13,031 nt of DNA from Pseudomonadota bacterium (GCA_023435545.1 JAEYRQ010000405.1:1-13031); one strand, 5' to 3'; positions 1 to 7,569 are shown, counted from the first letter of the stretch. Made by a program: numbers and translations. Notes: generated by a model not told the origin, from the sequence alone.

Positions 1-968
1 CCGCGGCGCTCGCGGTCGACGGCCGCCAGCCGCTTCTCCCAGGCGCGGCGCGCCTGACCGCTGCGCAGGCCGGCGATCCGCCACGCGTCGCGGATCGGTG
101 AGGGGATCTCGAACGGCTCGTACGGCCAGTCGAGCGCCTTGCGTGCACCGGCGACCTCGTCCGCCCCCAGCGGCGAGCCGTGCGTCGCCGCGGTGCCCTG
201 CTTCTTCGGTGCACCGTAGCCGATGATGGTGCGGCAGGCGATCAGCGAGGGACGGTCCTGTTCCTGCGCCGCCTCGATCGCGGCGGCGATCGCGTCAGGA
301 TCGTGCCCGTCGATGCGCACCGCATGCCACCCGGCCGCCTCGAAGCGCTTCAGCGCATCGCCGGACTCGGCCAGATCGAGCGCACCGTCGATCGAGATCG
401 AATTGTCGTCGTAGAGGACGATCAGCCGGGACAGCTTCAGATGGCCGGCCAGCCCGATCGCTTCGTGACTGACGCCCTCCATCAGGTCTCCGTCGCCGGC
501 GAGCACATAGGTATGGTGGTCCACCAGGTCGTCGCCAAACTCGGCGTTGAGATGGCGCTCGGCGATCGCCATGCCGACCGCCGTGGCCAGACCCTGGCCG
601 AGCGGTCCGGTGGTGGTCTCCACGCCCGGGGCGTGACCGTACTCCGGATGCCCGGCGGTGCGGCTGCCGATCTGGCGGAACCGCTTCAGCTCCTCGATGG
701 TCATCTGCTCGTAGCCGAGCAGATGCAGCACCGCATAGAGCAGCATCGACCCGTGCCCGGCCGACAGCACGAAGCGATCCCGGTCGGCCCACTCGGGGGC
801 CTTCGGATCGAACTTGAGGAAACGGGAAAAGAGCACCGTCGCGATATCGGCGGCGCCCATCGGCATGCCGGGATGGCCGGACTTGGCGGCCTCGACGGCG
901 TCCATGGCGAGCGCGCGGATCGCATTGGCCATCGCGCGGTGGTCGACCTGTGCGGCTTTGTCTGTCAT
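1..968 (-). CDS. tkt: Transketolase, N-terminal part (cut by window edge)
   Basis: Transketolase uses thiamine diphosphate (ThDP) to move two-carbon ketol units between sugar phosphates in the cytoplasmic non-oxidative pentose phosphate pathway. About 322 codons are visible, open to the left edge; the family is usually about 660 residues, so this is roughly the ThDP pyrophosphate-binding half. Visible motifs are [12 protein letters not shown] at residues 30-41, [11 protein letters not shown] near 69-79, [14 protein letters not shown] from 121, the ThDP/metal motif GDGDLMEG at 158-165 followed by the expected Asn (DDNSISIDG, 187-195), and ATHGSPLG from 261 with its conserved His. The start is the ATG at 966-968 ([18 protein letters not shown]), where the family begins; its Shine-Dalgarno (GGAAC) is weak. 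It is divergent from the DUF4164-zapA pair. No frame break is seen. Identity is very secure; only the C-terminal half is unknown. Confidence 0.97.
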   Translation of the reverse strand, partial: MTDKAAQVDHRAMANAIRALAMDAVEAAKSGHPGMPMGAADIATVLFSRFLKFDPKAPEWADRDRFVLSAGHGSMLLYAVLHLLGYEQMTIEELKRFRQIGSRTAGHPEYGHAPGVETTTGPLGQGLATAVGMAIAERHLNAEFGDDLVDHHTYVLAGDGDLMEGVSHEAIGLAGHLKLSRLIVLYDDNSISIDGALDLAESGDALKRFEAAGWHAVRIDGHDPDAIAAAIEAAQEQDRPSLIACRTIIGYGAPKKQGTAATHGSPLGADEVAGARKALDWPYEPFEIPSPIRDAWRIAGLRSGQARRAWEKRLAAVDRERR

Positions 969-1400
969 CCGGTTCCGATGGGTCAGCCGGCGCCTTTGCT
1001 GCGACTCAGAGGCGATGGATCGGGATATCGCCGATGGCGACGAAACGCCTCCCGGAGATGTCCGCCGGAGGGTTCGTCCCCGGCGCTCCGCGAAGCGGGG
1101 GGATGAATAGCACCTCGCCGCGACGAGTCAATCGAGGGCCGGCGCCCGCGTTTCGAATGGGACGCCCGATAGTACCGCCATGGCTCGGGGGCAGCCGGCG
1201 CCGGCACGGCGCCTTCGCGCCCTCCGCAAACAGCGGTCGATGGATGCGCTGTTGACCGGCGCTTGCACCGAAGCCTAATGTCTTGCCGCTAATCCGTTGA
1301 CCCTTTGGGCGTTCTGTTCGGCTGATCGGTAAGCGGCTCGGGGGCCGATCGGCATCTGCGGACAGGGCCCACTCTGGCGCGGCGGACGGGGAGGCCGTGT
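969..1400. other. 432-bp divergent intergenic region (tkt / DUF4164)
   Basis: This gap has no convincing gene. It should hold the leftward tkt promoter and leader and a rightward promoter for DUF4164-zapA. TTGACC at about 1300 is a possible rightward -35, but I could not find a good -10 for it. A short inverted repeat GATCGG (1324-1329) / CCGATC (1345-1350) lies 50-75 bases before the DUF4164 start and could be an operator or a leader hairpin. Open frames crossing the gap have no recognisable protein or ribosome site. I see no tRNA or 6S-like RNA here. Confidence 0.4.
1104..1131 (-). promoter_or_regulatory. Candidate sigma70-type promoter of tkt
   Basis: On the minus strand a TTGACT -35 (1126-1131) is followed after 16 bases by TATTCA (1104-1109). 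The -35 matches well and the -10 only partly. A start near 1097 would give a leader of about 130 nt before the transketolase ATG. The leader holds an imperfect hairpin (1048-1071, arms CCTCCCGG and CCGGAGG). Assignment rests on matching by eye. Confidence 0.4.
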
Positions 1401-1685
1401 ATGAACGTCGACTCCAACCCGCTGAACCGGGCGCAGCGCCGGCTCGCTCTGGCGCTGGACGCGCTGGAAGCCGCCGTGCGGCGGCGGCAGGAGACGGACC
1501 GCAGCCTGGCGACGCTCGAGGCGGAGCTCAGCGTTCTGGGCCAGGATCGATCCAGGCTCGCCCAAGAGCTCGACCGGGCGCAGGCCCGCTCGGCCCGGCT
1601 GGAGGTGACGGCGGGCACGGTGTCGGAACGGCTCGACATGGCGGTCGACACGATTCGGACCATTCTCGATGCGGACCGGGCCTGA
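1401..1685 (+). CDS. DUF4164 family coiled-coil protein
   Basis: This 94-residue protein is almost wholly charged and alpha-helical. It has a short N-terminal segment (MNVDSNPLNRAQRRL), then a long Ala/Leu/Glu/Arg-rich stretch with heptad-like leucines from about 12 to 75, and a C-terminal helix ending in DTIRTILDADRA. It has no signal peptide or membrane segment. Length, composition and position just before zapA match the DUF4164 family, which occupies this place in many Hyphomicrobiales. The function of that family is not established; a role linked to ZapA or the Z-ring is only suggested by linkage. The start is supported by GGGGAGG at 1388-1394, six bases before the ATG. zapA follows after 54 bp in the same direction, so the two are probably cotranscribed. 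Confidence 0.8.
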   Translation: MNVDSNPLNRAQRRLALALDALEAAVRRRQETDRSLATLEAELSVLGQDRSRLAQELDRAQARSARLEVTAGTVSERLDMAVDTIRTILDADRA

Positions 1686-1739
1686 GGTGCGGGCGGTCCC
1701 TGCATTTGCGAGCAACGGGTTTGCGGGGAACGGGTTGCG

Positions 1740-2111
1740 ATGCCTCAGGTGACCATCTCGATCAACGGCCGGGTCTATCGCATGGGCTGCGACGAGGGCC
1801 AGGAACAGATGCTGCTCGATCTCGCCCAGAATATCGACGGGCGCATCGAGCGCTACAAGACCAGCTTCGGCGAGGTCGGCGACATGCGGCTGCTGCTGAT
1901 GGCGGCGATGGAAATGGGCGACGAACTGGGCGAGATGCGCCGTCGCCTGGGTTCGCTTGAGAGCGAGGTCGAGACCCTTCGCCAGGCCCGCTCCGTGGCG
2001 GCCGACCAGCTGTCCTCCTCGCAGGAGGCCATGGCATCTGCCCTCGACGAGACCGCCCGGCGGATCGAGCGGCTTGCCGCGGCGCTCAACGGCGCGCCTG
2101 TCGACGACTGA
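1740..2111 (+). CDS. zapA: Cell division protein ZapA
   Basis: ZapA is a cytoplasmic FtsZ-binding protein that bundles FtsZ protofilaments and stabilises the Z-ring at midcell. The 123-residue product has the family layout. An N-terminal beta-alpha head carries MPQVTISINGRVYRMGC and DEGQEQMLLDLAQNIDGRI (residues 1-37), then RLLLMAAMEMGDELGEMRRR, then a long helix expected to form the coiled-coil dimer stalk from about 60 to 117. The length is normal for alphaproteobacterial ZapA. The ATG is preceded by GGGGAA about nine bases upstream. It is probably cotranscribed with the upstream DUF4164 gene. Its stop is only 11 bp from the stop of a convergent gene, so the 6S RNA gene (ssrS) that often follows zapA in proteobacteria is not here. 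Confidence 0.95.
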   Translation: MPQVTISINGRVYRMGCDEGQEQMLLDLAQNIDGRIERYKTSFGEVGDMRLLLMAAMEMGDELGEMRRRLGSLESEVETLRQARSVAADQLSSSQEAMASALDETARRIERLAAALNGAPVDD

Positions 2112-2122
2112 GACCTTGCCGA

Positions 2123-2968
2123 TCACCGCCCAGCAAGGATCTCTCTCGCTTCGAGGCGCCACTCGAGGGCGCTGCCGGCCAGTCTGCCGGTGACTGCGAG
2201 GCGGTAGTGCGGGTCGGCGATCATGGCCGCGACGAATTCCTCGACGGATCCCTCCCGTGCCGTGAGCCGCCACGCCGCCTCGAGCATATCCATCTGGGTC
2301 GCGGCAGGAAATCCGGCGTCGCCCTGCGCCAGTTCGGCCAACAGCAGCGGCCGATCGTCGCGGCACACCGCGCCGCGCTTCGAGACATAGGCGAGCGGCC
2401 GCTCGATCCGATGCGGGCCGAGATCCACCGCCACGCTCGCGGGGGCAGCCAGCACGTAGTTGGTGCCGATCGACTCGGTTGCGTTCATGTGCGCGAGTTC
2501 CGCCGCCGGCATCACCAGGACGTGCAGACGAGAGGTCCTGCCAGGATTGGGGTGGAGAGTGGCTGCGATCGAGCCGTATGCGGTGACATGCGCCGAGTAG
2601 ACGCTGCAGGCACCGTACACCTCAGCCGGCATCACCAGCATCGGCCGCGTGCCCTCTCTGCCGCCGTACTTGCGCAGGAGCTGCTGCGGCGAGGCGTTGG
2701 AGCCAGCGGCCACAAGCACCACCGCGTCCTCGATCGCGAGGAGCTGGCCGCGTGACCGCACCGTCGCGGCGCGAACCGGCACGGGGCGCACCAGACCTTC
2801 GAGGAGAGCCTCGCCGGGATCGCCCAGCGCGACAAGTTCGGCGGGGTGGGTGCCCGAGGCGGGATCGAACAGCACCGGGTACCGGTGCCTCGGATAGGGG
2901 TAGCCGGTCGCCCGGGCGAAGGGATCCTCCGCGGCGGGGCGGCCGGCCGATGGATGGTCGCCGATCAC
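2123..2968 (-). CDS. GGCT/AIG2-like fold protein of unknown function
   Basis: A 281-residue soluble protein with no signal peptide. Residues 84-97 read VLVAAGSNASPQQL, resembling the YGSN(x)SP substrate loop that opens the gamma-glutamylcyclotransferase (GGCT/AIG2-like) fold. YSAHVTAYGSIAATLHPNPG (124-143) and the acidic NATESIGTNYVL (162-173, Glu165 a candidate catalytic residue) also fit that fold. The N-terminal 80 residues and the C-terminal helical part (about 220-281) lie outside a typical GGCT core of about 150 residues. I infer the fold from motifs only; the substrate is unknown and the usual Tyr of YGSN is Ala here. The start is a GTG at 2966-2968 with a weak ribosome site (GGCGGATC upstream). 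It lies 51 bp downstream of the GH64 gene on the same strand, with a hairpin between, and converges on zapA with 11 bp between stops. Confidence 0.6.
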   Translation of the reverse strand: MIGDHPSAGRPAAEDPFARATGYPYPRHRYPVLFDPASGTHPAELVALGDPGEALLEGLVRPVPVRAATVRSRGQLLAIEDAVVLVAAGSNASPQQLLRKYGGREGTRPMLVMPAEVYGACSVYSAHVTAYGSIAATLHPNPGRTSRLHVLVMPAAELAHMNATESIGTNYVLAAPASVAVDLGPHRIERPLAYVSKRGAVCRDDRPLLLAELAQGDAGFPAATQMDMLEAAWRLTAREGSVEEFVAAMIADPHYRLAVTGRLAGSALEWRLEAREILAGR

Positions 2969-2980
2969 GGCGATGTTGAT

Positions 2981-3005
2981 CCGCCGCCCGCAAATCGGGC
3001 GGCGG
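2981..3005 (-). terminator. Perfect 10-bp GC hairpin after the GH64 gene
   Basis: CCGCCGCCCG (2981-2990), a 5-base loop and CGGGCGGCGG (2996-3005) form a perfect inverted repeat just past the GH64 stop and before the GTG of the next minus-strand gene. There is no T-run on either side, so it may act as an attenuator or mRNA-stability stem rather than a full intrinsic terminator. Confidence 0.6.
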
Positions 3006-3019
3006 CGCCGTTCGAAGGC

Positions 3020-4291
3020 CTAGCGGGCGTTCTTCTTCGGCGGAACGATCGCGTTGATGACGAGCCGGACGCCCGTCGGATTAAAGACGGTGTAGTCGGA
3101 CGCCTGGTTGCAGTTGTCGTCATAGCCGAAGCCGTAGGCCTGCTTCTTGTAGGCGTACTGGTGGATGATCTGCGAGTACCGATTGATCGGGTTATTGACG
3201 TAGTACGCCTTCACCCCTGGGCAGGAACTGATATTCGGTACCGTCAGCATTGTTGTGCGCAAGAGCGCTGCCTGGATGTAGGTCTCGAGCTGCGCCGCCT
3301 GTGCTTGCAGTGTCGCACTGGCACCGGCCGGAACGGTGCCCGGATAGGCCTGGTAGGCCATCAGGCTCGTCGGTTTGGCGAAGGTGACGGTCTGGCCGGT
3401 GACCTTCGGGACGCTGAACACGAGCTGGTTGTTCTTCACGAGGCCAGTGAAGGTCGTGTTGACGCCGCCGGCATTGGTGGTCGCGATCAGGCCTGGCTTC
3501 AGATAGCGCGACCAGACCTTGTTGATGTAGGGCGCAAGCTGGTTCTGCGGAAATGTCCCAAAGGCCATGCCGTTATAGGGCGAGATGATGCGAACCGGGA
3601 ACTTGGATGCGTCCCGCACGACGAGATTGCGCCAGGGCTTCGGCGCCTTGGCCAGCGCGGTCATGATATTCTGCCGTGCGGCCGGCTTGTTGAAGCCGGC
3701 GGCCGTCCTGGTCGGATTATTGAGGGCGTCCACGCCCGTCATCTGGACCATCATCGTCAGACCGAGCATATCGACCTGGGTCGCATTGGCGTTCAGGTTG
3801 GTCGAGTTCGGCGGAAGGTTGGCGTTGCCGCCATCGGCCCAAGTGTATTCGAACCAGTCGAACAGCGTATGGAGGTTGGGGTCCGAGCTTGACCATCCGA
3901 CTGGAGTCGAGGGGCTCCCCGTACTGCTTACCAGGACCTGCATGGCCTTGCCGTAGGACACCGTCACGCGGGCTGCCGACAGCTGCGGCAGCTGGACCGT
4001 GTATCGCTTCGCCGTGCCGGCATTCAGGCCAAAGGGCTGGAACTGGTTGTTTGTCGACGTAAACTGCGTCATGTCTCCGTTCGCGTTGGAGACGTAGTAG
4101 AATTTGCCGTTATAGTTCGCCCAGATGTAGACATACATGTCCTCGGTGCTGCCGGACTTGTTGACGATCACCAGCGGCACCGTATCCAGGCCTATATTGT
4201 TGGCGGCTTCAACCTTTTCCTGCGCTGTGATTGCGACAACCGCCGCCAATACCGCGACTTTGACCCAGCCGAATGCTTTGAACACTTGCAT
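3020..4291 (-). CDS. Secreted GH64-type beta-1,3-glucanase (thaumatin-like fold)
   Basis: GH64 enzymes cleave beta-1,3-glucan (laminarin, curdlan, fungal wall glucan), classically releasing laminaripentaose. Residues 1 to about 29 look like a Sec signal peptide (KAFGWVKVAVLAAVVAITA, then VEA before ANN). The mature start VPLVIVNKSGSTEDMYVYIWA (38-58) matches the family's first strands. FDWFEYT (144-150) and QVDMLGL (172-178) are the likely catalytic regions, with Glu148 and Asp174 the candidate acid/base pair. The C-terminal AYGFGYDDNC (385-394) resembles the family's AYxFxYDD motif. Two Cys (357, 394) may pair. I chose the ATG at 4289-4291 (423 residues) over a GTG eight codons upstream: GGAAGGGGG lies just before it and the signal peptide then starts normally. 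Sampled GC (45-58%) is below that of neighbours, suggesting transfer. Family assignment is by motif recall. Confidence 0.82.
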   Translation of the reverse strand: MQVFKAFGWVKVAVLAAVVAITAQEKVEAANNIGLDTVPLVIVNKSGSTEDMYVYIWANYNGKFYYVSNANGDMTQFTSTNNQFQPFGLNAGTAKRYTVQLPQLSAARVTVSYGKAMQVLVSSTGSPSTPVGWSSSDPNLHTLFDWFEYTWADGGNANLPPNSTNLNANATQVDMLGLTMMVQMTGVDALNNPTRTAAGFNKPAARQNIMTALAKAPKPWRNLVVRDASKFPVRIISPYNGMAFGTFPQNQLAPYINKVWSRYLKPGLIATTNAGGVNTTFTGLVKNNQLVFSVPKVTGQTVTFAKPTSLMAYQAYPGTVPAGASATLQAQAAQLETYIQAALLRTTMLTVPNISSCPGVKAYYVNNPINRYSQIIHQYAYKKQAYGFGYDDNCNQASDYTVFNPTGVRLVINAIVPPKKNAR

Positions 4292-4387
4292 CGCCCCCTT
4301 CCGACGAGACGCCACACCCGATGCATGGCGCCGCAGATGGGGCGCAACATATGCGATGAGCTATAAGTTTCCGTTACTGGAGGCGAC

Positions 4388-4441
4388 TTAAATTAATCGG
4401 CTATATATATTCGACAGGCCGACGATAGGCGAGCATCGGCC
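4388..4441 (-). promoter_or_regulatory. AT-rich probable promoter/operator region of the GH64 gene
   Basis: The most AT-rich stretch of the window (4388-4412, including TATATATATT) lies about 100-120 bases upstream of the GH64 ATG in a gap of about 200 bp. Beside it is an inverted repeat, GGCCGA (4417-4422) and TCGGCC (4436-4441). A second pairing TCGGC (4397-4401) / GCCGA (4418-4422) brackets the TA run. Promoter and regulator-binding roles are plausible, but no -35/-10 pair is clear. Confidence 0.35.
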
Positions 4442-4450
4442 AATACCGGA

Positions 4451-4477
4451 GCCGGCGCTGGCCGCGGCGCAGCCGGC
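4451..4477 (-). terminator. Possible GC-rich hairpin downstream of pntB
   Basis: GCCGGC at 4451-4456 and again at 4472-4477 is self-complementary and brackets a GC-rich loop with an internal GCGC/GCGC pairing. It lies 16 bases past the pntB stop on the minus strand. No T-run follows, so termination is only a guess. Confidence 0.35.
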
Positions 4478-4492
4478 GGACGCCGGGGAGCC

Positions 4493-5887
4493 TCACAGCG
4501 CCTTGACGATCTCGTCGACCATCTTCTTGGCGTCCCCGCACAGCATCATCGTGTTGTCCTTGTAGAACAGCGTGTTGTCGATGCCGGCATAGCCCGAGGC
4601 GAGCGAGCGCTTGACGAACAACACGGTTTTCGCCTTGTCCACGTCGAGGATCGGCATGCCGTAGATCGGCGAGGAGGGATCGTCGCGCGCTGACGGGTTG
4701 GTCACGTCGTTGGCACCGATCACGAAGGCGACGTCGGCCTGCGCGAACTCCGAGTTGATGTCCTCGAGCTCGAACACCTCGTCGTAGGGCACGTTAGCTT
4801 CCGCAAGCAGCACGTTCATATGCCCGGGCATGCGGCCTGCGACCGGATGGATGGCATAGCGCACGTCTACGCCCTCCGCCTTCAGCTTGTCGGCCATCTC
4901 GCGCAGCGTGTGCTGGGCTTGGGCCACCGCCATGCCGTAGCCCGGCACGATGATCACCTTGCCGGCGTTCTTCATCAGGAACGCCGCATCGTCGGCCGAG
5001 CCCTGCTTGACCGGGCGCTGCTCGGCATCGCCGGCCGGGCCGGCCGACTCGCCGGCGTAGCCGCCGAGGATCACCGAGATGAAGGAGCGGTTCATCCCCT
5101 TGCACATGATGTAGGAGAGGATGGCGCCCGAGGAGCCGACCAGCGCGCCGGTAATGATCAGCGCCGTATTGCCCAGCGTGAAGCCGATGCCGGCCGCCGC
5201 CCACCCCGAGTAGGAGTTGAGCATCGAGACGACCACCGGCATGTCCGCCCCGCCGATCGGGATGATCAGCAGCACGCCCAGCGCCAGCGCCAGGACGGTG
5301 ATCGCCCAGAAGTCGACATGCGCCTCCGACACGACGAAGCCGTAGACGAAGAAGATCATCAGCAGGGCGATGCCGATGTTGATGTAGTGCCGGCCTGGCA
5401 GCATGATCGGCTTGCCGCTCATCCGCCCGTCGAGCTTCAGGAAGGCGATGATCGAGCCGGTGAAGGTGATCGCGCCGATTGCCGCGCCGATCGACATCTC
5501 GACCAGGCTCGCTCCGTGGATCGAGCCGGGGATGCCGATGCCGAAGGCCTGCGGGGCATACATCGCGGCGGCCGCCACCAGCACGGCGGCGAGGCCGACC
5601 AGCGAATGGAAGGCGGCGACGAGCTGCGGCATCGCGGTCATCGGGATGCGCCGGGCGATCGTGGCGCCGACGCCGCCGCCGATGGCGATGCCGACGACGA
5701 TCAGCGCCCAGGTGCCGAAGCCCGAGGGCCTAGCCAGGAACAGCGTGGTGAGGATGGCGATCGCCATGCCGACCATGCCGAACATGTTGCCCTGCCGGGA
5801 CGTCTCCTGGCTCGACAGGCCCCTGAGCGCCAGGATGAACAGGACGGCGGAGATCAGGTAGAGAACGGCGGTGATATCTGCGGTCAT
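4493..5887 (-). CDS. pntB: NAD(P) transhydrogenase subunit beta (PntB)
   Basis: PntB is the inner-membrane and NADP(H)-binding subunit of proton-translocating transhydrogenase, which uses the proton gradient to reduce NADP+ with NADH. The 464 residues match the usual length. Residues 1-265 hold the multi-helix membrane domain (dII), including MTAMPQLVAAFHSLVGLA (83-100), whose His94 matches the proton-channel His91 of the E. coli subunit, and SMLNSYSGWAAAG (221-233) with the conserved channel Asn224. Residues about 300-464 are domain III: VPGYGMAVAQAQ (314-325, dinucleotide fold), HPVAGRMPGHMNVLLAEA (347-364), GANDVTNPSA (391-400) and KRSLASGYAG (426-435) for NADP(H). The ATG follows the pntAB stop by 10 bp, with GAGGG as ribosome site. 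It is the last gene of the pnt operon. No key residue appears to be missing. Confidence 0.98.
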   Translation of the reverse strand: MTADITAVLYLISAVLFILALRGLSSQETSRQGNMFGMVGMAIAILTTLFLARPSGFGTWALIVVGIAIGGGVGATIARRIPMTAMPQLVAAFHSLVGLAAVLVAAAAMYAPQAFGIGIPGSIHGASLVEMSIGAAIGAITFTGSIIAFLKLDGRMSGKPIMLPGRHYINIGIALLMIFFVYGFVVSEAHVDFWAITVLALALGVLLIIPIGGADMPVVVSMLNSYSGWAAAGIGFTLGNTALIITGALVGSSGAILSYIMCKGMNRSFISVILGGYAGESAGPAGDAEQRPVKQGSADDAAFLMKNAGKVIIVPGYGMAVAQAQHTLREMADKLKAEGVDVRYAIHPVAGRMPGHMNVLLAEANVPYDEVFELEDINSEFAQADVAFVIGANDVTNPSARDDPSSPIYGMPILDVDKAKTVLFVKRSLASGYAGIDNTLFYKDNTMMLCGDAKKMVDEIVKAL

Positions 5888-5897
5888 CGCCGTGCCC

Positions 5898-6344
5898 TCA
5901 CCTGGTCTTCTTCTTGTACATGCCGAGCATTCGCTGTGTGACGAGGAATCCGCCGAAGATGTTCACCGAGGCGAGCACCAGCGCGATGAAGCCCAGCGCC
6001 TTGGCCCAGACCGGCCCGCTCGCATCGGCCACTCCCGCCGCCGAGACTCCGACCGCCAGCAATGCGCCGACGACGATCACCGAGGAGATGGCGTTGGTCA
6101 CCGACATCAGCGGCGTGTGCAGGGCCGGTGTCACCGACCACACGACGTAGTAGCCGACGAACACCGCCAGCACGAAGATCGAGAGCTGGAAGACGAAGGG
6201 ATCGATCCCCGCCCCCGTGGTGGCATGCGCTGCCGCGGCTACCGACTGGGCCACCGCCTCGGCGTGGCGCTCGGCGGCTTCCGCCGCCTGGCGGGCGATG
6301 TCGGCGAGCTTTTCGGCGCGCTGGACTGCCTGTTCCGGCGTCAT
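5898..6344 (-). CDS. pntAB: NAD(P) transhydrogenase subunit alpha, membrane part (PntAB)
   Basis: This is the small membrane subunit of the three-chain transhydrogenase known from Rhodospirillum rubrum, equal to the C-terminal membrane part of E. coli PntA. Of 148 residues, about 1-45 form an Ala/Glu-rich helix, somewhat longer than I would expect for the family. Three hydrophobic helices follow at roughly 52-69, 87-104 and 116-135. Between the first two lies the conserved [20 protein letters not shown] (69-88), and [19 protein letters not shown] closes the protein. The ATG is seven bases from the pntAA stop (6 bp between), with GGGGGAG overlapping the pntAA end as ribosome site. It must assemble with PntB to form the proton channel. 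Confidence 0.96.
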   Translation of the reverse strand: MTPEQAVQRAEKLADIARQAAEAAERHAEAVAQSVAAAAHATTGAGIDPFVFQLSIFVLAVFVGYYVVWSVTPALHTPLMSVTNAISSVIVVGALLAVGVSAAGVADASGPVWAKALGFIALVLASVNIFGGFLVTQRMLGMYKKKTR

Positions 6345-6350
6345 CTCGGT

Positions 6351-7490
6351 CTACTCCCCCTTGGACATGAAGGACGGATGCACCACGGCACCCTCGCGCG
6401 TCAGCGCCGTCGCCTTGACCAGTTCGTCGTCCCAGTTGATGGCCAGCGCCTTCGTCTCCTTGTCGATCAGGGTCTCGACGAACGCAAAAAGGTTGCGGGC
6501 ATAGAGCCCCGAGGCGGTGGTCGCGATCCGCCCGGCGACATTGAGGTAGCCGACGATCTTGACCCCGTTGACATCGACCACCTCGCCGGGAACCGCACCC
6601 TCGACGTTGCCGCCGCGCGCGACCGCGAGGGCGACGAGGATGGAGCCGGGCTTCATCGAAGCGACCATCGCCGCCGAGACGAGGCGCGGCGCCGGCCGGC
6701 CGGGAATCAGCGCCGTGGTGATGACGATGTGCTGCTTGGCGATATGCGAGGCGACCAGTTCGGCCTGCTTGGCCTGGTACTCCTTGGACATTTCCTTGGC
6801 GTAACCGCCGGCGGTCTCGGCCTGGCGGAACTCGTCGTCCTCCACGGCGACGAACTTGGCGCCGAGCGATTCGACCTGCTCCTTGGCGGCGGGCCTGACG
6901 TCGGTCGCCGTCACGACCGCGCCCAGGCGGCGGGCGGTGGCGATCGCCTGCAGCCCCGCGACGCCCGCACCCATCACGAAGACGCGCGCGGCGGGCACGG
7001 TGCCGGCCGCCGTCATCATCATCGGCAGCGCCCGGTCAAACTCGGCCGCCGCGTCGATCACCGCGCGGTAGCCGGCGAGGTTCGCCTGGCTCGACAGCAC
7101 GTCCATCACCTGTGCGCGGGTGATGCGCGGCATCAGTTCCATCGCAAAGGCCACCGTGCCGGTGCCGGCGATCTCGGCCAATGCCGCCTCGTTGCCGTAG
7201 GGGTCCATGATGCCGACGACCGCGGCGCCCGTCTTCAGCTTCTTCAGTTCGCCCGCGCCGGGGCGGCGAACCTTCAGCACTACGTCAGCGTCCTTCAGCA
7301 CCGCATCCGCGGTCTTGACGATGCTCGCCCCGGCCTCCTTGTAGGCCTCGTCGGGGATGCTCGAGCGCTGGCCCGCGCCAGCCTGCACGGCGACCTCGGC
7401 GCCGAGCGCGAGGAACTTCTTCACCGTCTCCGGCGTCGCCGCGACCCGCGGCTCCGACGTGTCGGTCTCCCTAATGACGGCAATCTTCAT
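6351..7490 (-). CDS. pntAA: NAD(P) transhydrogenase subunit alpha, NAD-binding part (PntAA)
   Basis: PntAA is the soluble NAD(H)-binding domain I of proton-translocating transhydrogenase, peripheral on the cytoplasmic face. From the ATG at 7488-7490 it is 379 residues, close to the R. rubrum subunit; an upstream GTG adds only four codons and overlaps the ribosome site GGAGAGG. MKIAVIRE starts the chain. ELMPRITRAQVMDVLSSQ (118-135) keeps Arg122, Gln127, Asp130 and Ser133, equivalent to the RQDS residues Arg127, Gln132, Asp135 and Ser138 of R. rubrum that line the hydride-transfer site. GAGVAG (174-179) and TATDVR (194-199) are the NAD fold, and AGGYAKEMSKEY (227-238) is the mobile-loop region. 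Odd points: the usual VDLA motif reads VALA (Ala287, codon 6630-6632), and the usual PSR reads AGR (319-321). It is the first pnt gene, 6 bp before pntAB. Confidence 0.97.
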   Translation of the reverse strand: MKIAVIRETDTSEPRVAATPETVKKFLALGAEVAVQAGAGQRSSIPDEAYKEAGASIVKTADAVLKDADVVLKVRRPGAGELKKLKTGAAVVGIMDPYGNEAALAEIAGTGTVAFAMELMPRITRAQVMDVLSSQANLAGYRAVIDAAAEFDRALPMMMTAAGTVPAARVFVMGAGVAGLQAIATARRLGAVVTATDVRPAAKEQVESLGAKFVAVEDDEFRQAETAGGYAKEMSKEYQAKQAELVASHIAKQHIVITTALIPGRPAPRLVSAAMVASMKPGSILVALAVARGGNVEGAVPGEVVDVNGVKIVGYLNVAGRIATTASGLYARNLFAFVETLIDKETKALAINWDDELVKATALTREGAVVHPSFMSKGE

Positions 7491-7550
7491 GCGCCTCTCC
7501 ACTTACGCCCGCCAGACTCCGCACGCCCGCACGCGTCGCGTGGGTGCGAC

Positions 7551-7569
7551 GACCGTCGTGCCGACGGTC
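7551..7569 (-). other. Hairpin between the subunit IV-like gene and pntAA
   Basis: GACCGTC (7551-7557), five bases and GACGGTC (7563-7569) form a perfect 7-bp stem directly abutting the stop of the upstream gene. A second palindrome, CACGCG-T-CGCGTG (7530-7542), lies beside it. There is no T-run, so partial termination, processing or mRNA stabilisation inside one transcript is likelier than full termination. Confidence 0.45.

Noticed and set aside
180..1106. Long open frame on the plus strand opposite transketolase (308 codons)
   Set aside because: Antisense shadow of a high-GC gene: Arg/Gly/His-rich, no family resemblance, while the minus strand reads a clean transketolase.
1275..2366. 363-codon minus-strand frame across DUF4164 and zapA
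   Set aside because: Antisense to two recognised genes, rich in Arg/Pro/His, and no family signature.
2846..3892. 348-codon plus-strand frame opposite the GH64 gene
   Set aside because: Shadow of the GH64 frame; the minus strand has a ribosome site, signal peptide and family motifs.
4292..4315. GTG start for the GH64 protein eight codons upstream
   Set aside because: The strong GGAAGGGGG site lies within this stretch and serves the ATG at 4291, which also gives a normal signal peptide.
4820..5941. 373-codon open frame on the plus strand opposite pntB
   Set aside because: Low-complexity shadow of PntB codons; no motif, and the opposite strand is unmistakable PntB.
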